This document shows positions 51,711 through 61,530 of a stretch of 64,000 bases of DNA, piece by piece. Position 1 is the stretch's first letter, and each line of letters starts with the position of its first letter. The DNA is from Jannaschia sp. S6380 (GTDB lineage Bacteria; Pseudomonadota; Alphaproteobacteria; Rhodobacterales; Rhodobacteraceae), in the NCBI RefSeq assembly GCF_023015695.1, contig NZ_JALKAS010000001.1, forward strand, positions 2,418,001 through 2,482,000, written 5' to 3'. Under the pieces are notes generated by a model. The model worked only from the letters and a program-made list of their open reading frames with translations. It ran no database searches and was not told where the DNA came from. A program made the translations under genes and the position numbers.

Positions 51711-53651
51711 TCAGCCGGGAAGCCGCGCCAGCAGGCCGCGCAGGACGGCCTCAGCATCCGGGTCCAAGGGGCACAGCCGCGCCCGCAGATCCGCCGGCAT
51801 CATGTGACGCTCGGCGATCAAGGTGGCCTCAGCGGCATCGATCGTCACCACCGCCGAGAGAATATCGAAATGTCGATAGACCTCGCCCAGCGCTGGGCCG
51901 GAGGGATGCCCGAACATGTCGATCCCGTTGCGCGGAAGGCAGCCGATGATCGGCACGCTCGCCGCGAGCGCGCGGCCATAGGGCTGCAGGGCCCGCCACG
52001 CCAGGTCGGGACCCGCCACCAACAGGGCCGCCGGCCCCAGCGACCGGATGACGTGGATCAGCGCGCGCTCGCGTTCGGGTTCGGGCAGACCCGCGGCCGC
52101 GGCGTGCAGGTCGACATGCCGGACGCCCACCGGCAGGCCCGGCGGGGCCGCACCGTCGCCCATTACCACGACCTCCTCCGGCCCCGCGATCCGGGCCAGC
52201 GCGGCGATCACGTCCTGCGCCAGGGCCGCGGCGTCCGCGTCCAGCGTCACCACGAACCGGGCCGTCCGGTGCGCCGCCTGTGCCTGCGCATGCGCGACCG
52301 CGGCCACGCGCGACACCACCAGGTCGGAATGGAAGGGCGGAATTTTCAGCGCGAAGATCCGCGGCCAGACTTGCGCGATCAACGGCTCGATCCGCGCGGC
52401 ATCGGCCACCATCGCGCCCAGCGTGCCATGGCGCAGCCGCGACAGTACCTCGGCATGGCGCGCCTCGAGCAGGTCCTGCACCTTGCGCGGCGCCAGGCCG
52501 ATCAGATCGGCCACCTCCTCGAACCGGGCGAAGGGGACGGTGACGTGGCCCGCGCGCCGCCCGTGCCGCAGCCAATGGGCGAGCGGCCCCTCGGGGTCGC
52601 GCCCGGCCTCGGGGTGGCGCCCGACATAGCGGCGCGGCCCGAAATAGCGTGCGGGCCGCCGGTCCTCCGCCAGACCGCGGCGGATGAAATGTGCCACCGG
52701 GTCCAGACGGCGCGCCCGGAACAGATCCTCATTCACGGCCAGGTAGTGATGCAGGTCCATCGCCGCGCGCAGGGCGGCGTATTGCGGCGCATCCCGCTCG
52801 GGCGTCGGATCGGCGTCGGCCGCCTGCCGGACGCGTTCGTCCAGCGCAGACCCGTCATGCGGCGTATCCCCGGCAAGGGACGGCGCCGGTGGCCCGCCAC
52901 GCGGCCCCGCGATCCGCCCCAAATCCGCGACGCGGTCGATGCGCAGCGCCGGCAGATCCCGCACCAGCGCGCGCCTCCCCTGGCTCTCCGTCACCAGCGA
53001 CCGGGGCCGGCGACGCTTGAAGATCACGGTGTCGCGGGCGGTGGCGTGGAACCATCCGGCCGCGGTCGTCTCGACGCTGAATTGCCAATCCTGGAAAGAC
53101 AGCCCCGCAGGAATGTCGCGCCCGGCATAGGGGATGGCCGCATGCGCCGCGCGCGGGGCCATGCACATCGAGTCGTAGTAGTTCATCGCGTAGAAATAGC
53201 GCGGCGTCCAAAGCGGATCGTCCTGCGCCGGGTTCCACACCACGTCGGCGGCGCCATCGAAGATCCAGTTCACCTCCGGATGCGCGATCACGTGCCGCCC
53301 GTCCCGCGCCGCTGCGTTCAGCAGCCGCACGCCTTCGACGAACCAGTTCCAGCTGACCAGGTCGTCGGCATCGACGAAGGCCAGGTTCCGCCCGGCCGCG
53401 CGCGCGGCGGCCGCGTTGCGCGCCGCCCCCAGATCGCCCGCCGTCAGCGTCAGGCGGTCCCACCCCTCCAGCGGCAGTTCCGCGAAATAGTCCGCGGTGT
53501 CCGGCGTGGCCGCATCCAGCACCAGTATCGTCTCGACGGTCAGGCCGGCGGCGCGAGCCACGGCCACCGCATCCTCGACCGCGCGCAGGGTCGGGCCGGC
53601 CACCAGCGTCTCGTCATGGGCGGTCAGGATGACGCTCAGATCGACGGTCAT
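51711..53651 (-). CDS. Large family 2 glycosyltransferase
   Basis: The 646-residue protein begins MTVDLSVILTAHDETLVAGP, the GT2 nucleotide-sugar site. LAFVDADDLVSWNWF (DxD) lies near 110 and a catalytic-region segment PAGLSFQDWQFSVE follows. The C-terminal 400 residues include an LNPVAHFIRRGLAEDRRPARYF-like segment (as DPVAHFIRRG) often found in glycan-assembly proteins. The ATG at 53651 has GAGGGC upstream. It is 13 bases downstream of aroC and 88 bases upstream of the kinase gene, so it could be part of the same transcript as the phosphoramidate-type operon. Confidence 0.83.
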   Translation of the reverse strand: MTVDLSVILTAHDETLVAGPTLRAVEDAVAVARAAGLTVETILVLDAATPDTADYFAELPLEGWDRLTLTAGDLGAARNAAAARAAGRNLAFVDADDLVSWNWFVEGVRLLNAAARDGRHVIAHPEVNWIFDGAADVVWNPAQDDPLWTPRYFYAMNYYDSMCMAPRAAHAAIPYAGRDIPAGLSFQDWQFSVETTAAGWFHATARDTVIFKRRRPRSLVTESQGRRALVRDLPALRIDRVADLGRIAGPRGGPPAPSLAGDTPHDGSALDERVRQAADADPTPERDAPQYAALRAAMDLHHYLAVNEDLFRARRLDPVAHFIRRGLAEDRRPARYFGPRRYVGRHPEAGRDPEGPLAHWLRHGRRAGHVTVPFARFEEVADLIGLAPRKVQDLLEARHAEVLSRLRHGTLGAMVADAARIEPLIAQVWPRIFALKIPPFHSDLVVSRVAAVAHAQAQAAHRTARFVVTLDADAAALAQDVIAALARIAGPEEVVVMGDGAAPPGLPVGVRHVDLHAAAAGLPEPERERALIHVIRSLGPAALLVAGPDLAWRALQPYGRALAASVPIIGCLPRNGIDMFGHPSGPALGEVYRHFDILSAVVTIDAAEATLIAERHMMPADLRARLCPLDPDAEAVLRGLLARLPG

Positions 53652-53664
53652 GCCGTCCGGGCCC

Positions 53665-54768
53665 TCACCCGATCCGTCCGCCCGCATCGCCCACCTGCCC
53701 GCGATGCAGCAGCAGGTGATCAAGGATCACGCAGGCCATCATCGCCTCGGCCACGGGCACGGCGCGGATGCCGACGCAGGGGTCGTGGCGGCCCTTGGTG
53801 ACGATGGTGGTTTCCTCGCCCGACTTGGTGATCGTTCGCCGCTCCGACAGGATCGAACTGGTCGGCTTGACCGCGAACCGCACTACCACGTCCTGCCCGG
53901 TGCTGATCCCGCCCAGGATGCCGCCCGCGTGGTTCGAGGAATAGACCGGTCCGTCCGGGCCCATCGCGATCTCGTCGGCATTGTCGCGTCCGGTCAGGCG
54001 GGCGGCGTTCATGCCCTCGCCCACCTCGACGCCCTTGACCGCGTTGATCGACATCATCGCCGCCGCCAGATCGGTGTCGAGCTTGCCGTAGACCGGTGCG
54101 CCCAGCCCCGCGGGCATGCCGCGCGCCACGCACTCGATCACCGCGCCGACCGAGTTGTGGTCGTCCTTCCGCAGCCAGTCGAGATGTTCGGCGAAGGTCT
54201 GCGCCGCCTGCGCATCGGGGCACCAGAAATCGTTGCGGCCGATCTCGTCCCAGTCGAAGCGGTCGCGGTCGATGTCCAGCGGCCCCATCGCCACCATGTA
54301 GCCGGTCACCCGGATCTGCGGCGCCAGCACCGACAGGGCCGCCCGCGCCACACCGCCTGCGGCGACACGCGCCGCCGTCTCGCGTGCGCTTGACCGGCCG
54401 CCGCCGCGATAGTCGCGGATGCCGTATTTCTGCCAGTAGGTGATATCGGCATGGCCGGGGCGGAATTTCTCGGCGATCTCGCCATAGTCCTTCGACCGCT
54501 GGTCGGTGTTGCGGATCAACAGCTGGATCGGCGTGCCGGTCGTGACCCCCTCGAACACACCCGACAGGATCTCGACCGCGTCGGGTTCCTTCCTCTGCGT
54601 CGTGTGCTTGGACTGGCCGGGCTTGCGCGCGTCCATCCAGACCTGCAACGCCGCCTCGGTCACGGGCACGCCGGGCGGGCAACCATCCACCGTCGCCCCC
54701 AGCGCCGGCCCATGGCTCTCGCCCCAGGTGGTGACGCGAAAGAGATGGCCGAAGGTGTTCAGGGACAT
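53665..54768 (-). CDS. aroC: Chorismate synthase
   Basis: The enzyme removes phosphate from EPSP to give chorismate, with reduced FMN. The 367-residue protein starts [20 protein letters not shown], the classical AroC signature, and has [20 protein letters not shown] and the [13 protein letters not shown]-site segment. AGGAG precedes the ATG at 54768; the frame is open 34 codons further but AroC never starts there. It is the upstream neighbour of the glycan locus on the minus strand. There is no sign it is related to the glycan function. Confidence 0.96.
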   Translation of the reverse strand: MSLNTFGHLFRVTTWGESHGPALGATVDGCPPGVPVTEAALQVWMDARKPGQSKHTTQRKEPDAVEILSGVFEGVTTGTPIQLLIRNTDQRSKDYGEIAEKFRPGHADITYWQKYGIRDYRGGGRSSARETAARVAAGGVARAALSVLAPQIRVTGYMVAMGPLDIDRDRFDWDEIGRNDFWCPDAQAAQTFAEHLDWLRKDDHNSVGAVIECVARGMPAGLGAPVYGKLDTDLAAAMMSINAVKGVEVGEGMNAARLTGRDNADEIAMGPDGPVYSSNHAGGILGGISTGQDVVVRFAVKPTSSILSERRTITKSGEETTIVTKGRHDPCVGIRAVPVAEAMMACVILDHLLLHRGQVGDAGGRIG

Positions 54769-55047
54769 GCGCGCGCTCCTCCGTCGTGGCTTAGTTGGAG
54801 GGACGGGAGGGGGCAAGGTGGAAGGCACCTTGAGGGCGGGGGTGTGGGAAAGGCTGTCGTTGACGTGCACCTTGCTAGCGTCCGGTCTCAGCCCAAAGCG
54901 ACAACGCCACTATAGGCGGGAATTCGGGATACCGGACCTTCACTGCGCAAAGCATGAACTGGTAACTTGCTGACTGAACCGCCACTGTAGTAATTAAGAT
55001 TTGAAATGCCATGCGTTCGAGATCGCCTGCGGTATGGAGATATTTAA
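54769..55047. other. Left flank of an AT-rich island
   Basis: About 280 bases with no gene. Base composition falls from the usual GC-rich state to AT-rich after about 54890, where codons such as TTA and ATA become common. No tRNA, inverted repeat or target duplication is visible at the edge. Confidence 0.45.
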
Positions 55048-55608
55048 ATGAGCCTTGATACATTAATTGATCAATTGGAAAAATCTATTGATTCACAATA
55101 TTATTTTCTTGCACTCACCACCGCTCTTTCTGTCCCTGATATTTCGGCAGCTATTGGTTCAGACGACGGCAGGGCAACTAAGAAGAAGTACATCGCATGG
55201 TATGATGATTGGGTGCTTCCTAGATTTTCAATAAATAAGAGAAAGAGGTTGCAGACGGTAGGAATAGAAAGTCCAGTCGACATAAAAAATCCCTTTACCG
55301 GCGCGGAGTGTTACTACTATCGATGCGCAATGCTTCATCAGGCCAGGTCGACAAACGCTTACAGCGCCTTTTCTAGGGTTTTGTTTGTCGAACCTAAATC
55401 CACTTCCGTTTGGATGCACTACAATACTATAAACGACGCGCTCCTGATTGATCTCCCTTCCTTTTGCCATGAGGTCACGCAAGGCTACCGGGATTGGATA
55501 GCCGCCGTGCAAGAGAATGATAATTTTAGGAAGAATATGGCGAGTACGATGCAACGTCACAGGGAAGGCTTAGCGCCATATATCATCGGCGTTCCAGTGA
55601 TATCCTGA
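55048..55608 (+). CDS. Orphan hypothetical protein in an AT-rich island
   Basis: The 186-residue protein starts MSLDTLIDQLEKSIDSQYYF. GGAG lies eight bases before the ATG. It contains KKKYIAWYDDW, an EC-YYYRCAMLHQARS segment with two Cys, and ends YIIGVPVIS. Such proteins occur in many bacteria as lone genes without known function; a YRC-LHQ pattern is typical of that group as I remember it. Codon use (AAA, ATA, AGA, TTT) is unlike the rest of the window, a mark of horizontal transfer. It stands alone between aroC and the thiamine operon. A defence or cargo role is possible but not supported. Confidence 0.75.
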   Translation: MSLDTLIDQLEKSIDSQYYFLALTTALSVPDISAAIGSDDGRATKKKYIAWYDDWVLPRFSINKRKRLQTVGIESPVDIKNPFTGAECYYYRCAMLHQARSTNAYSAFSRVLFVEPKSTSVWMHYNTINDALLIDLPSFCHEVTQGYRDWIAAVQENDNFRKNMASTMQRHREGLAPYIIGVPVIS

Positions 55609-55905
55609 ATCTCAGATGGCTTTCGCTAAACTCTATACGGATTGCCGCTGTCGGGAAACAGAATCAACTTTGCAAAGATCGTTTACTGCGCATAACTGCC
55701 GTTTGGGCTAGATGGAGCATCAGTTAGTTTGGAATCCAAGCAGACCTCCGCACCCCCGGATGCGAGACGCGCGCTTCGCTGACCGACGATCGTCTGCCGC
55801 ACCAAACCGCCTTACCTGATGCCGATCATGCGCCAATTGCTGTGGCGCCGACCCCCCTCTCCGTCTCTCGGGGCTGGACGGCGGGACGCCGGGGGCCTAT
55901 CCAAG
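55609..55905. other. Right flank of the AT-rich island and start of the thi leader
   Basis: Nearly 300 bases without a gene. The first 130 bases remain AT-rich like the orphan gene; after about 55740 the composition returns to GC-rich. The last part must hold the promoter of the thiamine transport operon. No repeat or attachment site was seen. Confidence 0.45.
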
Positions 55906-55990
55906 CCTTACCTCGGGGGGCCTTCCAGGGCTGAGATGCTGTCAAGCGGACCCGTTGAACCTGAACCGGTTAAGACCGGCGGAGGGAAGG
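55906..55990 (+). promoter_or_regulatory. TPP (THI-box) riboswitch
   Basis: The core shows CCAGGGCTGAGATG, ACCCGTTGAACCTGAACCGG and TTAAGACCGGCGGAGGGAAGG, the near-invariant TPP aptamer elements. P1 is formed by CCTT-A-CCTC (55906-55914) with GAGG-G-AAGG (55982-55990). It lies 45 bases before the thiB ATG, so thiamine pyrophosphate likely shuts off thiBPQ, by sequestering the start region or by termination. Confidence 0.96.
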
Positions 55991-56035
55991 TGCGATATCT
56001 CACCCCACCCCGTCCGTCGCATGTGGGAGAGAGAC

Positions 56036-57007
56036 ATGAGATCCACCATCGCAACGGCCCTGACCCTGCTTGCAAGCCCCGCGCTGGCACAGCCCCTGAC
56101 GGTCTACGCGCCCGACTACTTCGCCTCCGAATGGGGCCCCGGCCCCGCGATCGAGGCCGCGTTCGAAGCGTCCTGTGCCTGCGAGATCGAATATGTCACC
56201 GGCGACGTGCTGCCGCGCCTGCGGCTGGAAGGCACGCGCACCCGCGCCGATGTGGTGATCGGCCTGAACACCGACGATGCCGAAGCCGCCCGCCAGACCG
56301 GCCTCTTCGCGCCGCACAATGTCGATGTCCGGGGTCTCACCATGCCCGTCGACTGGACCGACGCGACCTTCGTGCCGTTCAACTGGGGTCACACCGCCTT
56401 CGTCTACGACGCCACCCAGATCGACCCGCCCGAAAGTTTCGCGGCCCTGCTCGACGCCCCCGACGACCTGCGCATCGCGATCCAGGATCCGCGGACCAGC
56501 GTGTCGGGCCTGGCGCTCGCGCTCTGGATGCACAAGGTCTTCGGCGAGGACGCGACCGAGGCCTGGGCTGCGCTCGCCCCCAAGGTCGTGACGGTGACGA
56601 AGGGCTGGTCCGAGGCCTACGGCATGTTCACCGAAGGTGAGGTCGATATGGTGCTGAGCTACACCACCTCGCCCGCCTATCACATCATCGCGGAAGGCGA
56701 CGAGACGAAGAAGGCCGCGATCTTCCCCGAAGGCCACTACGTCATGGTCGAGACCGCCGGTCAGATCGCCACGACCGATCAACCCGAGCTGGCGCAGGCC
56801 TTCCTCGACTTCATCCTGACCGAGGAGTTCCAGTCGATCATCCCCGAAGGCAACTGGTCCCTGCCCGCCAGGCTGGACCCGGCGAAGATGCCCGAGGGCT
56901 TCGCCAAGCTGGACCTGCCCGAGACCGCGCTGATCTACGACAGCGCCGAGGCGGAGGCGCTGCGCGACACCGTCGTGGCCGAATTCGAGGCCGGGCTGGG
57001 CCGCTGA
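56036..57007 (+). CDS. thiB: Thiamine ABC transporter, periplasmic binding protein
   Basis: A 323-residue binding protein with a signal peptide of about 18 residues (ending SPALA). The mature part starts QPLTVYAPDYFASEWGPG. A DVVIGLNTDDAE segment, PFNWGHTAFVYD and GWSEAYGMFTEGEVDMVLSY match ThiB. It binds thiamine or its phosphates in the periplasm and delivers them to ThiP. GGGAGAGAG precedes the ATG, right after the TPP riboswitch. The next gene starts one base after its stop. Confidence 0.95.
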   Translation: MRSTIATALTLLASPALAQPLTVYAPDYFASEWGPGPAIEAAFEASCACEIEYVTGDVLPRLRLEGTRTRADVVIGLNTDDAEAARQTGLFAPHNVDVRGLTMPVDWTDATFVPFNWGHTAFVYDATQIDPPESFAALLDAPDDLRIAIQDPRTSVSGLALALWMHKVFGEDATEAWAALAPKVVTVTKGWSEAYGMFTEGEVDMVLSYTTSPAYHIIAEGDETKKAAIFPEGHYVMVETAGQIATTDQPELAQAFLDFILTEEFQSIIPEGNWSLPARLDPAKMPEGFAKLDLPETALIYDSAEAEALRDTVVAEFEAGLGR

Positions 57008-57008
57008 C

Positions 57009-58550
57009 GTGACCGCGGGCGCCCGCCTCGGCCTCATCGCCGCCGCGATGGTGGCGGGCGCGCTGCTGCTGCCACTGGTCGCGGTGGCCTGGCGGGCGGA
57101 GGGCTGGGGCGGGCTGCGCGTGTCCGATTGGGGCGCGCTGTGGTTCACGCTCTGGCAGGCGGCGGTCTCGGCGGCACTGTCGGTCCTGCTGGCGGTGCCG
57201 GTGGCGCGGGCGCTGGCGCGGCGGCGCTTTCCGGGCCGGGGGGCGGTCGTCCTGCTGCTGGGGGCGCCGTTCATCCTGCCGGTGATCGTGGCCGTGCTGG
57301 GCCTCGTCGCGGTGTTCGGCCGCAGCGGGGTCGCCAACACGGCGCTGGGCTGGCTGGGGGTCGAACCGGTGTCGATCTACGGCTGGCAGGGCGTGATCCT
57401 GGCGCATGTCTTCTTCAACATGCCGCTGGGCACGCGCCTGATCCTGCAGGGTTGGCTCTCGTTGCCGGGCGAACGCCTGCGGCTGGCCGCGTCGCTGGGC
57501 TTCGACGCGGGCGACACGTTCCGGCGGCTGGAATGGCCGATGCTGCGCGCCCTGGTCCCCGGCATCTTCGTGGTGATCTTCCTGATCTGCACCACATCCT
57601 TCGCGGTGGCGCTGGCGCTCGGCGGCGGCCCGCGCGCCACCACGGTCGAGCTCGCCATCTATCAGGCGTTCCGCTTCGATTTCGACCTGTCGCGCGCGGC
57701 CCTGCTGGGCGCGCTGCAACTGCTGATCGGAGGCGGCGCGGCGCTCCTGTCGCTTCGCCTGGCGCTGCCTTCGGGCTTCGGCGCGGGGCTGGATCGGGTG
57801 ACGCCGCGATGGGACAGCCGGGGCCCGGGCCTGCGCATGCAGGACGGCGCCGCGATCGGGCTGGCCTGCCTGTTCCTCCTCCTGCCGATGGCGCTGGTGC
57901 TGGGCGGCGGCGTGGTCCACGTCGCGGGCCTGCCCGGATCGGTATGGCTGGCCGCGCTCCGCTCCCTGCTCATCGCGCTTTCCGCGGCGATCCTGACCAC
58001 CGCGCTCGCCTTCGTCATGGCACTGGCCGTCGTCACCACGCGACGCGGCGGCTGGGTCGAGGTGGCGGGCACCCTCTCCATCGCCGCCTCGCCGCTGGTG
58101 CTGGGCACGGGCCTCTATATCCTGCTGCTGCCGGTGGCGAACCCAGTGGCACTCGCCCTGCCGGTCACCGCCTTCGTCAACGTGGTACTGGCCCTGCCCT
58201 TCGCCCTGCGCGCGCTGATTCCGGCGATGCGGGACCTGCACCGCGACTATGGCCAGCTGTCGGCGTCGCTGGGCGTCACGGGGTTTGCCTGGGTCCGCCT
58301 TGTTGCGCTGCCGCGCCTGCGCCGCCCGGCGGGGTTCGCGGCCGGGCTGACGGCGGCGCTTGCGGCGGGCGACCTGGGCGTGATCGCGCTTTTCGCATCG
58401 CCGGATCAGGCCACGCTGCCGCTCGTCCTCTACCAGTTGATGGGATCCTACCGGATGGAGGACGCGCGTGCCGCCGCCGTCCTGCTGGTCGCGCTCTCCC
58501 TCGGCCTCTTCTGGCTGTTCGAACGCGGGGGGCGCCATGCTGCGGCTTGA
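57009..58550 (+). CDS. thiP: Thiamine ABC transporter permease
   Basis: The 513-residue inner-membrane protein has two copies of the binding-protein-dependent permease domain, about six helices each. The EAA-like loops are LRLAASLGFDAGDTFRRLEW in the first half and YGQLSASLGVTGFAWVRLVA in the second. Such double permeases are typical of ThiP. It starts with GTG one base after the thiB stop. Its end overlaps thiQ by 14 bases. Expression should follow the upstream riboswitch. Confidence 0.95.
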   Translation: MTAGARLGLIAAAMVAGALLLPLVAVAWRAEGWGGLRVSDWGALWFTLWQAAVSAALSVLLAVPVARALARRRFPGRGAVVLLLGAPFILPVIVAVLGLVAVFGRSGVANTALGWLGVEPVSIYGWQGVILAHVFFNMPLGTRLILQGWLSLPGERLRLAASLGFDAGDTFRRLEWPMLRALVPGIFVVIFLICTTSFAVALALGGGPRATTVELAIYQAFRFDFDLSRAALLGALQLLIGGGAALLSLRLALPSGFGAGLDRVTPRWDSRGPGLRMQDGAAIGLACLFLLLPMALVLGGGVVHVAGLPGSVWLAALRSLLIALSAAILTTALAFVMALAVVTTRRGGWVEVAGTLSIAASPLVLGTGLYILLLPVANPVALALPVTAFVNVVLALPFALRALIPAMRDLHRDYGQLSASLGVTGFAWVRLVALPRLRRPAGFAAGLTAALAAGDLGVIALFASPDQATLPLVLYQLMGSYRMEDARAAAVLLVALSLGLFWLFERGGRHAAA

Positions 58551-59232
58551 CGGAGTCGTCATCCGGCTGGGCGCCTTCACTCTGGCGGCGGACGTCACGT
58601 TCTCCGCAGGCGGGATCACCGCGTTGATGGGGGCCAGCGGATCGGGAAAGTCGACCTTGCTTTCGGCGGTCGCGGGGTTCCTCTCGCCGGCATCTGGCCG
58701 CATCCTGGTCGGCGATCGCGACATCACCAGCGCAGCGCCGGGCGACCGGCCGCTGTCCATGCTGTTCCAGGATCAGAACCTGTTCCCGCACCTGACAGTC
58801 GCACAGAACACCGGCCTGGGCCTGCGCCCCGACCTGCGCCTGTCGCCGGATCAACGGACGGCAAGGGATGCCGCGCTGGATCGCGTGGGCCTCGGCGGGC
58901 TGGGCGACCGCCTGCCCCGCGACCTGTCCGGCGGCCAGCAGAGCCGGGCCGCCCTGGCGCGCGCCCTGCTGCGCGGGCGGCCCTGGCTTCTGCTGGATGA
59001 GCCATTCTCGGCCCTGGGTCCTGCGCTGCGGGCCGAGATGCTGACGCTTCTGCGCGATACCGCGCAGACCGAGGGCCTGTCGGTGCTGATGGTGACGCAT
59101 GATCCGCAGGATGCCCGCGCGATCGCCGACCGCACCGCCATCGTGGCCGACGGGCGCGTGCATCCGCCGGCGGCGACCGGACCGCTCTTCGATGATCCGA
59201 CGCCGGCACTTCGGGCCTATATCGGCATCTGA
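58537..59232 (+). CDS. thiQ: Thiamine ABC transporter ATP-binding protein
   Basis: The 231-residue ATPase has Walker A MGASGSGKST, Q-loop SMLFQDQNLFPHLTV, signature LSGGQQSRAALARALL, Walker B LLLDEPF, a D-loop SALGP (Gly where most ABC proteins have Asp), and MVTHDPQD with the switch His. It powers thiamine import by ThiBP. The ATG at 58537 overlaps thiP by 14 bases. The 70-base space after it begins a separate idi transcript unit or continues the operon; no terminator is seen. Confidence 0.95.
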   Translation: MLRLDGVVIRLGAFTLAADVTFSAGGITALMGASGSGKSTLLSAVAGFLSPASGRILVGDRDITSAAPGDRPLSMLFQDQNLFPHLTVAQNTGLGLRPDLRLSPDQRTARDAALDRVGLGGLGDRLPRDLSGGQQSRAALARALLRGRPWLLLDEPFSALGPALRAEMLTLLRDTAQTEGLSVLMVTHDPQDARAIADRTAIVADGRVHPPAATGPLFDDPTPALRAYIGI

Positions 59233-59302
59233 GACGGGTTTCGGCCCGGCCTGTCCTGTCCTAGATCCCCCTTGCGCCCCCGCCACGCAGGATTCGCCCG
59301 CG

Positions 59303-59830
59303 ATGACCGACGACATTCTGATCCCCGCCTGGGTCGACGGCCGCCTGGTGCCCCTGGACAAGATCGAGACGCATCGCCGCGGGCTGCGCCACAAGGCGGT
59401 GTCGGTCTTCGTGCTGGACGGGCCGCGCCTGCTGATCCAGCGGCGGGCGGCGGGCAAGTACCACACGCCCGGCCTCTGGGCGAACACCTGCTGCACGCAT
59501 CCGCATTGGGGCGAAGACCCGCGCGCCTGTGCGCGTCGCCGTCTGGAGGAGGAGCTGGGCATCACCGCGCTGGACCCGCAACCCCGCCCCGGCGTGGAAT
59601 ACCGCGCCGATGTCGGTGGCGGCCTGGTGGAGCATGAGGTCGTCGACGTCTTCGTCGCCGAAGCCGGCCCCGATCTTGCCACCGCGCCCGACCCGGCCGA
59701 AGTGCAGGACCTGCGCTGGGTCGACCTCGACCGACTGGAGGAGGAGATCGCGGCCCGACCCGACATCTTCACGCCTTGGCTGCGCATCTACATGGCCGAG
59801 CATCGCGCCCGTATCTTCGGCGATGGCTGA
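59303..59830 (+). CDS. idi: Isopentenyl-diphosphate delta-isomerase (type I)
   Basis: The enzyme interconverts isopentenyl and dimethylallyl diphosphate for isoprenoids. The 175-residue protein has a Nudix fold, with WANTCCTHPHWGEDPRACA holding the catalytic Cys and CARRRLEEELGI the Nudix helix. VEHEVVDVFVAE holds the conserved metal-site Glu. Length fits type I IDI. It starts at the ATG at 59303. In phototrophic Rhodobacteraceae idi sits near photosynthesis genes, but none is visible here. Confidence 0.94.
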   Translation: MTDDILIPAWVDGRLVPLDKIETHRRGLRHKAVSVFVLDGPRLLIQRRAAGKYHTPGLWANTCCTHPHWGEDPRACARRRLEEELGITALDPQPRPGVEYRADVGGGLVEHEVVDVFVAEAGPDLATAPDPAEVQDLRWVDLDRLEEEIAARPDIFTPWLRIYMAEHRARIFGDG

Positions 59831-59896
59831 CCGCCTGCCGGGGTGGCGTTCCGCGTCGTGCCAACCCATATCGGACCCCAGACGCAGGAGGACAAC

Positions 59897-60448
59897 ATGA
59901 GCGATTTTCCCGGCTGGCACGGCACCACCATCATCGGCGTCCGCAAGGGCGGGCAGGTCGTGATCGCGGGCGACGGACAGGTCAGCGCCGGCCAGACGGT
60001 GATGAAGGCCACCGCCCGCAAGGTCCGCCGCCTGTCGCCCGGCGGGCACGAGGTCGTCACTGGGTTCGCCGGTTCGACCGCCGATGCCTTCACCCTGCTG
60101 GAGCGGCTGGAGAAGAAGCTGGAGGCGACGCCCGGTCAGCTGCAGCGCGCCTGCGTCGAACTGGCCAAGGACTGGCGCACCGACAAATACCTGCAGAAGC
60201 TGGAGGCGATGCTAATCGTGTCGGACGGCACCGATCTCTATGTCGTCACCGGGGCGGGCGACGTGGTCGAACCCGAACATGACGTGGCCGCCATCGGATC
60301 GGGCGGCAACTTCGCGCTGGCGGCGGCGCGCGCGCTGATCGACGGCGACCTGTCCGCCGAGGAGGTCGCCCGCCGCGCCATGGCGATCGCGGCCGACATC
60401 TGCGTCTATACGAACGGAAACCTGACGGTCGAGGCGATCGGACGATGA
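59897..60448 (+). CDS. hslV: ATP-dependent protease proteolytic subunit HslV
   Basis: HslV is the threonine protease of the HslUV complex, degrading unfolded and regulatory proteins. The 183-residue product starts [23 protein letters not shown] is the mature N-terminus, with Thr10 as the likely nucleophile after removal of a short propeptide. [13 protein letters not shown] and [17 protein letters not shown] are conserved. GCAGGAGGA precedes the ATG. In many bacteria hslU follows directly; here its start is found only at 63977, so three genes separate the two subunits. Confidence 0.96.
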   Translation: MSDFPGWHGTTIIGVRKGGQVVIAGDGQVSAGQTVMKATARKVRRLSPGGHEVVTGFAGSTADAFTLLERLEKKLEATPGQLQRACVELAKDWRTDKYLQKLEAMLIVSDGTDLYVVTGAGDVVEPEHDVAAIGSGGNFALAAARALIDGDLSAEEVARRAMAIAADICVYTNGNLTVEAIGR

Positions 60449-61530
60449 TCGGGCAGGACGACCTGCGCGCCGCTGTCGGCGCGGGCCTTCTGTCCGAGGG
60501 GCAGGCCGCCTCGCTGATGCAACTGGCCGCCGACCGCGGCGACGCCCGCCGCGCGGCCCCGGCCGGAGAGGAGCCGTTCGCGCTGTTCCGCGGCTTCAAC
60601 GAGATCTTCATCGTCGTGGGCCTCGCCATCCTCGCGACCGGCTGGATCGGCGTCTGGACCATGATCGCCACCGCCTCGGGCGATTTCCGCGCCGCCTGGA
60701 TGGCCGCCGGGATCGCCACGGCCGCGGTGATCCTGCTGCTGTCGGAATATTTCATCCGCCGCCGCCGCATGGTCGCCCCGGCGATCGCGCTGGCCACGGC
60801 CTTCGCGGTCGACGCGGCGGGGTTCTGGCTGCTGTTCCGGAACAGCGTCACGCTTCTGGGCGGGATCGATTTCGGATTGGCCGCTCTCCCGCTCGCGCTG
60901 ACGGCGGGGACGATCGCGCTCTATTGGTGGCGCTATCGCGTGCCCTTCGCCATGGCCCTGCTGGCCACATCCATCTTCGGCTTCGTGATCGTGACACTCA
61001 GCGCGGCGTCGGGGCAGGCGGCGACCTTCCGCGATCTGTTCCTGCTGTCGGCGGCCGGACCGCTGGCCTGGGGGACGTTGATCCTGGGGCTGGGGCTGTT
61101 CGCGGTGGCGATGCGGTTCGACATGTCGGACCCGCACCGCATGACCCTGCGGGCGGCCAACGGGTTCTGGCTGCACATCGTGGCCGCACCCGCCATCGTC
61201 AACACGGTCGCGCTGACGCTGATCGACGCGGGCACCGGCCCCGCACGGTTGGCCCTGGCCGTGCTGCTGGGGATCATCGCCGTGATCGCGGTCGTCATCG
61301 ACCGCCGGTCCTTCCTGATCTCGGCGGTGGGCTATGTCGTGGTGCTGGTCAGCCAGGTCAGCGGCGGCGACGGTTTCGCGCCCACGGTCCTGCTGCTTGG
61401 GGCGGCGCTGGTCGGGCTGGGCGCGGGCTGGCAGCGGATCCGGGGCGCCCTGTTGGGGCCCGTCCCGGCCGGACTGAAGGATCGGCTGCCCCCCTCGACC
61501 CCCGCGTCGACCTCAGGCGCGGAGCCATAG
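60445..61530 (+). CDS. Polytopic membrane protein
   Basis: The 361-residue protein has a polar start (1-50) followed by about ten hydrophobic helices from residue 53 on ([20 protein letters not shown], then regular segments to ALVGLGAGW). No transporter signature or catalytic motif is seen. It resembles the DUF2157-like or other multi-helix membrane proteins in layout only. It overlaps the hslV stop by four bases, so it is co-translated with it. It ends 18 bases inside the convergent amylosucrase gene. Function unknown. Confidence 0.75.
   Translation: MIGQDDLRAAVGAGLLSEGQAASLMQLAADRGDARRAAPAGEEPFALFRGFNEIFIVVGLAILATGWIGVWTMIATASGDFRAAWMAAGIATAAVILLLSEYFIRRRRMVAPAIALATAFAVDAAGFWLLFRNSVTLLGGIDFGLAALPLALTAGTIALYWWRYRVPFAMALLATSIFGFVIVTLSAASGQAATFRDLFLLSAAGPLAWGTLILGLGLFAVAMRFDMSDPHRMTLRAANGFWLHIVAAPAIVNTVALTLIDAGTGPARLALAVLLGIIAVIAVVIDRRSFLISAVGYVVVLVSQVSGGDGFAPTVLLLGAALVGLGAGWQRIRGALLGPVPAGLKDRLPPSTPASTSGAEP

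Noticed and set aside
56838..58760. A 640-residue minus-strand frame
   Set aside because: It is antisense to thiP and thiQ and consists mainly of Arg, Gln, Pro and Ala.
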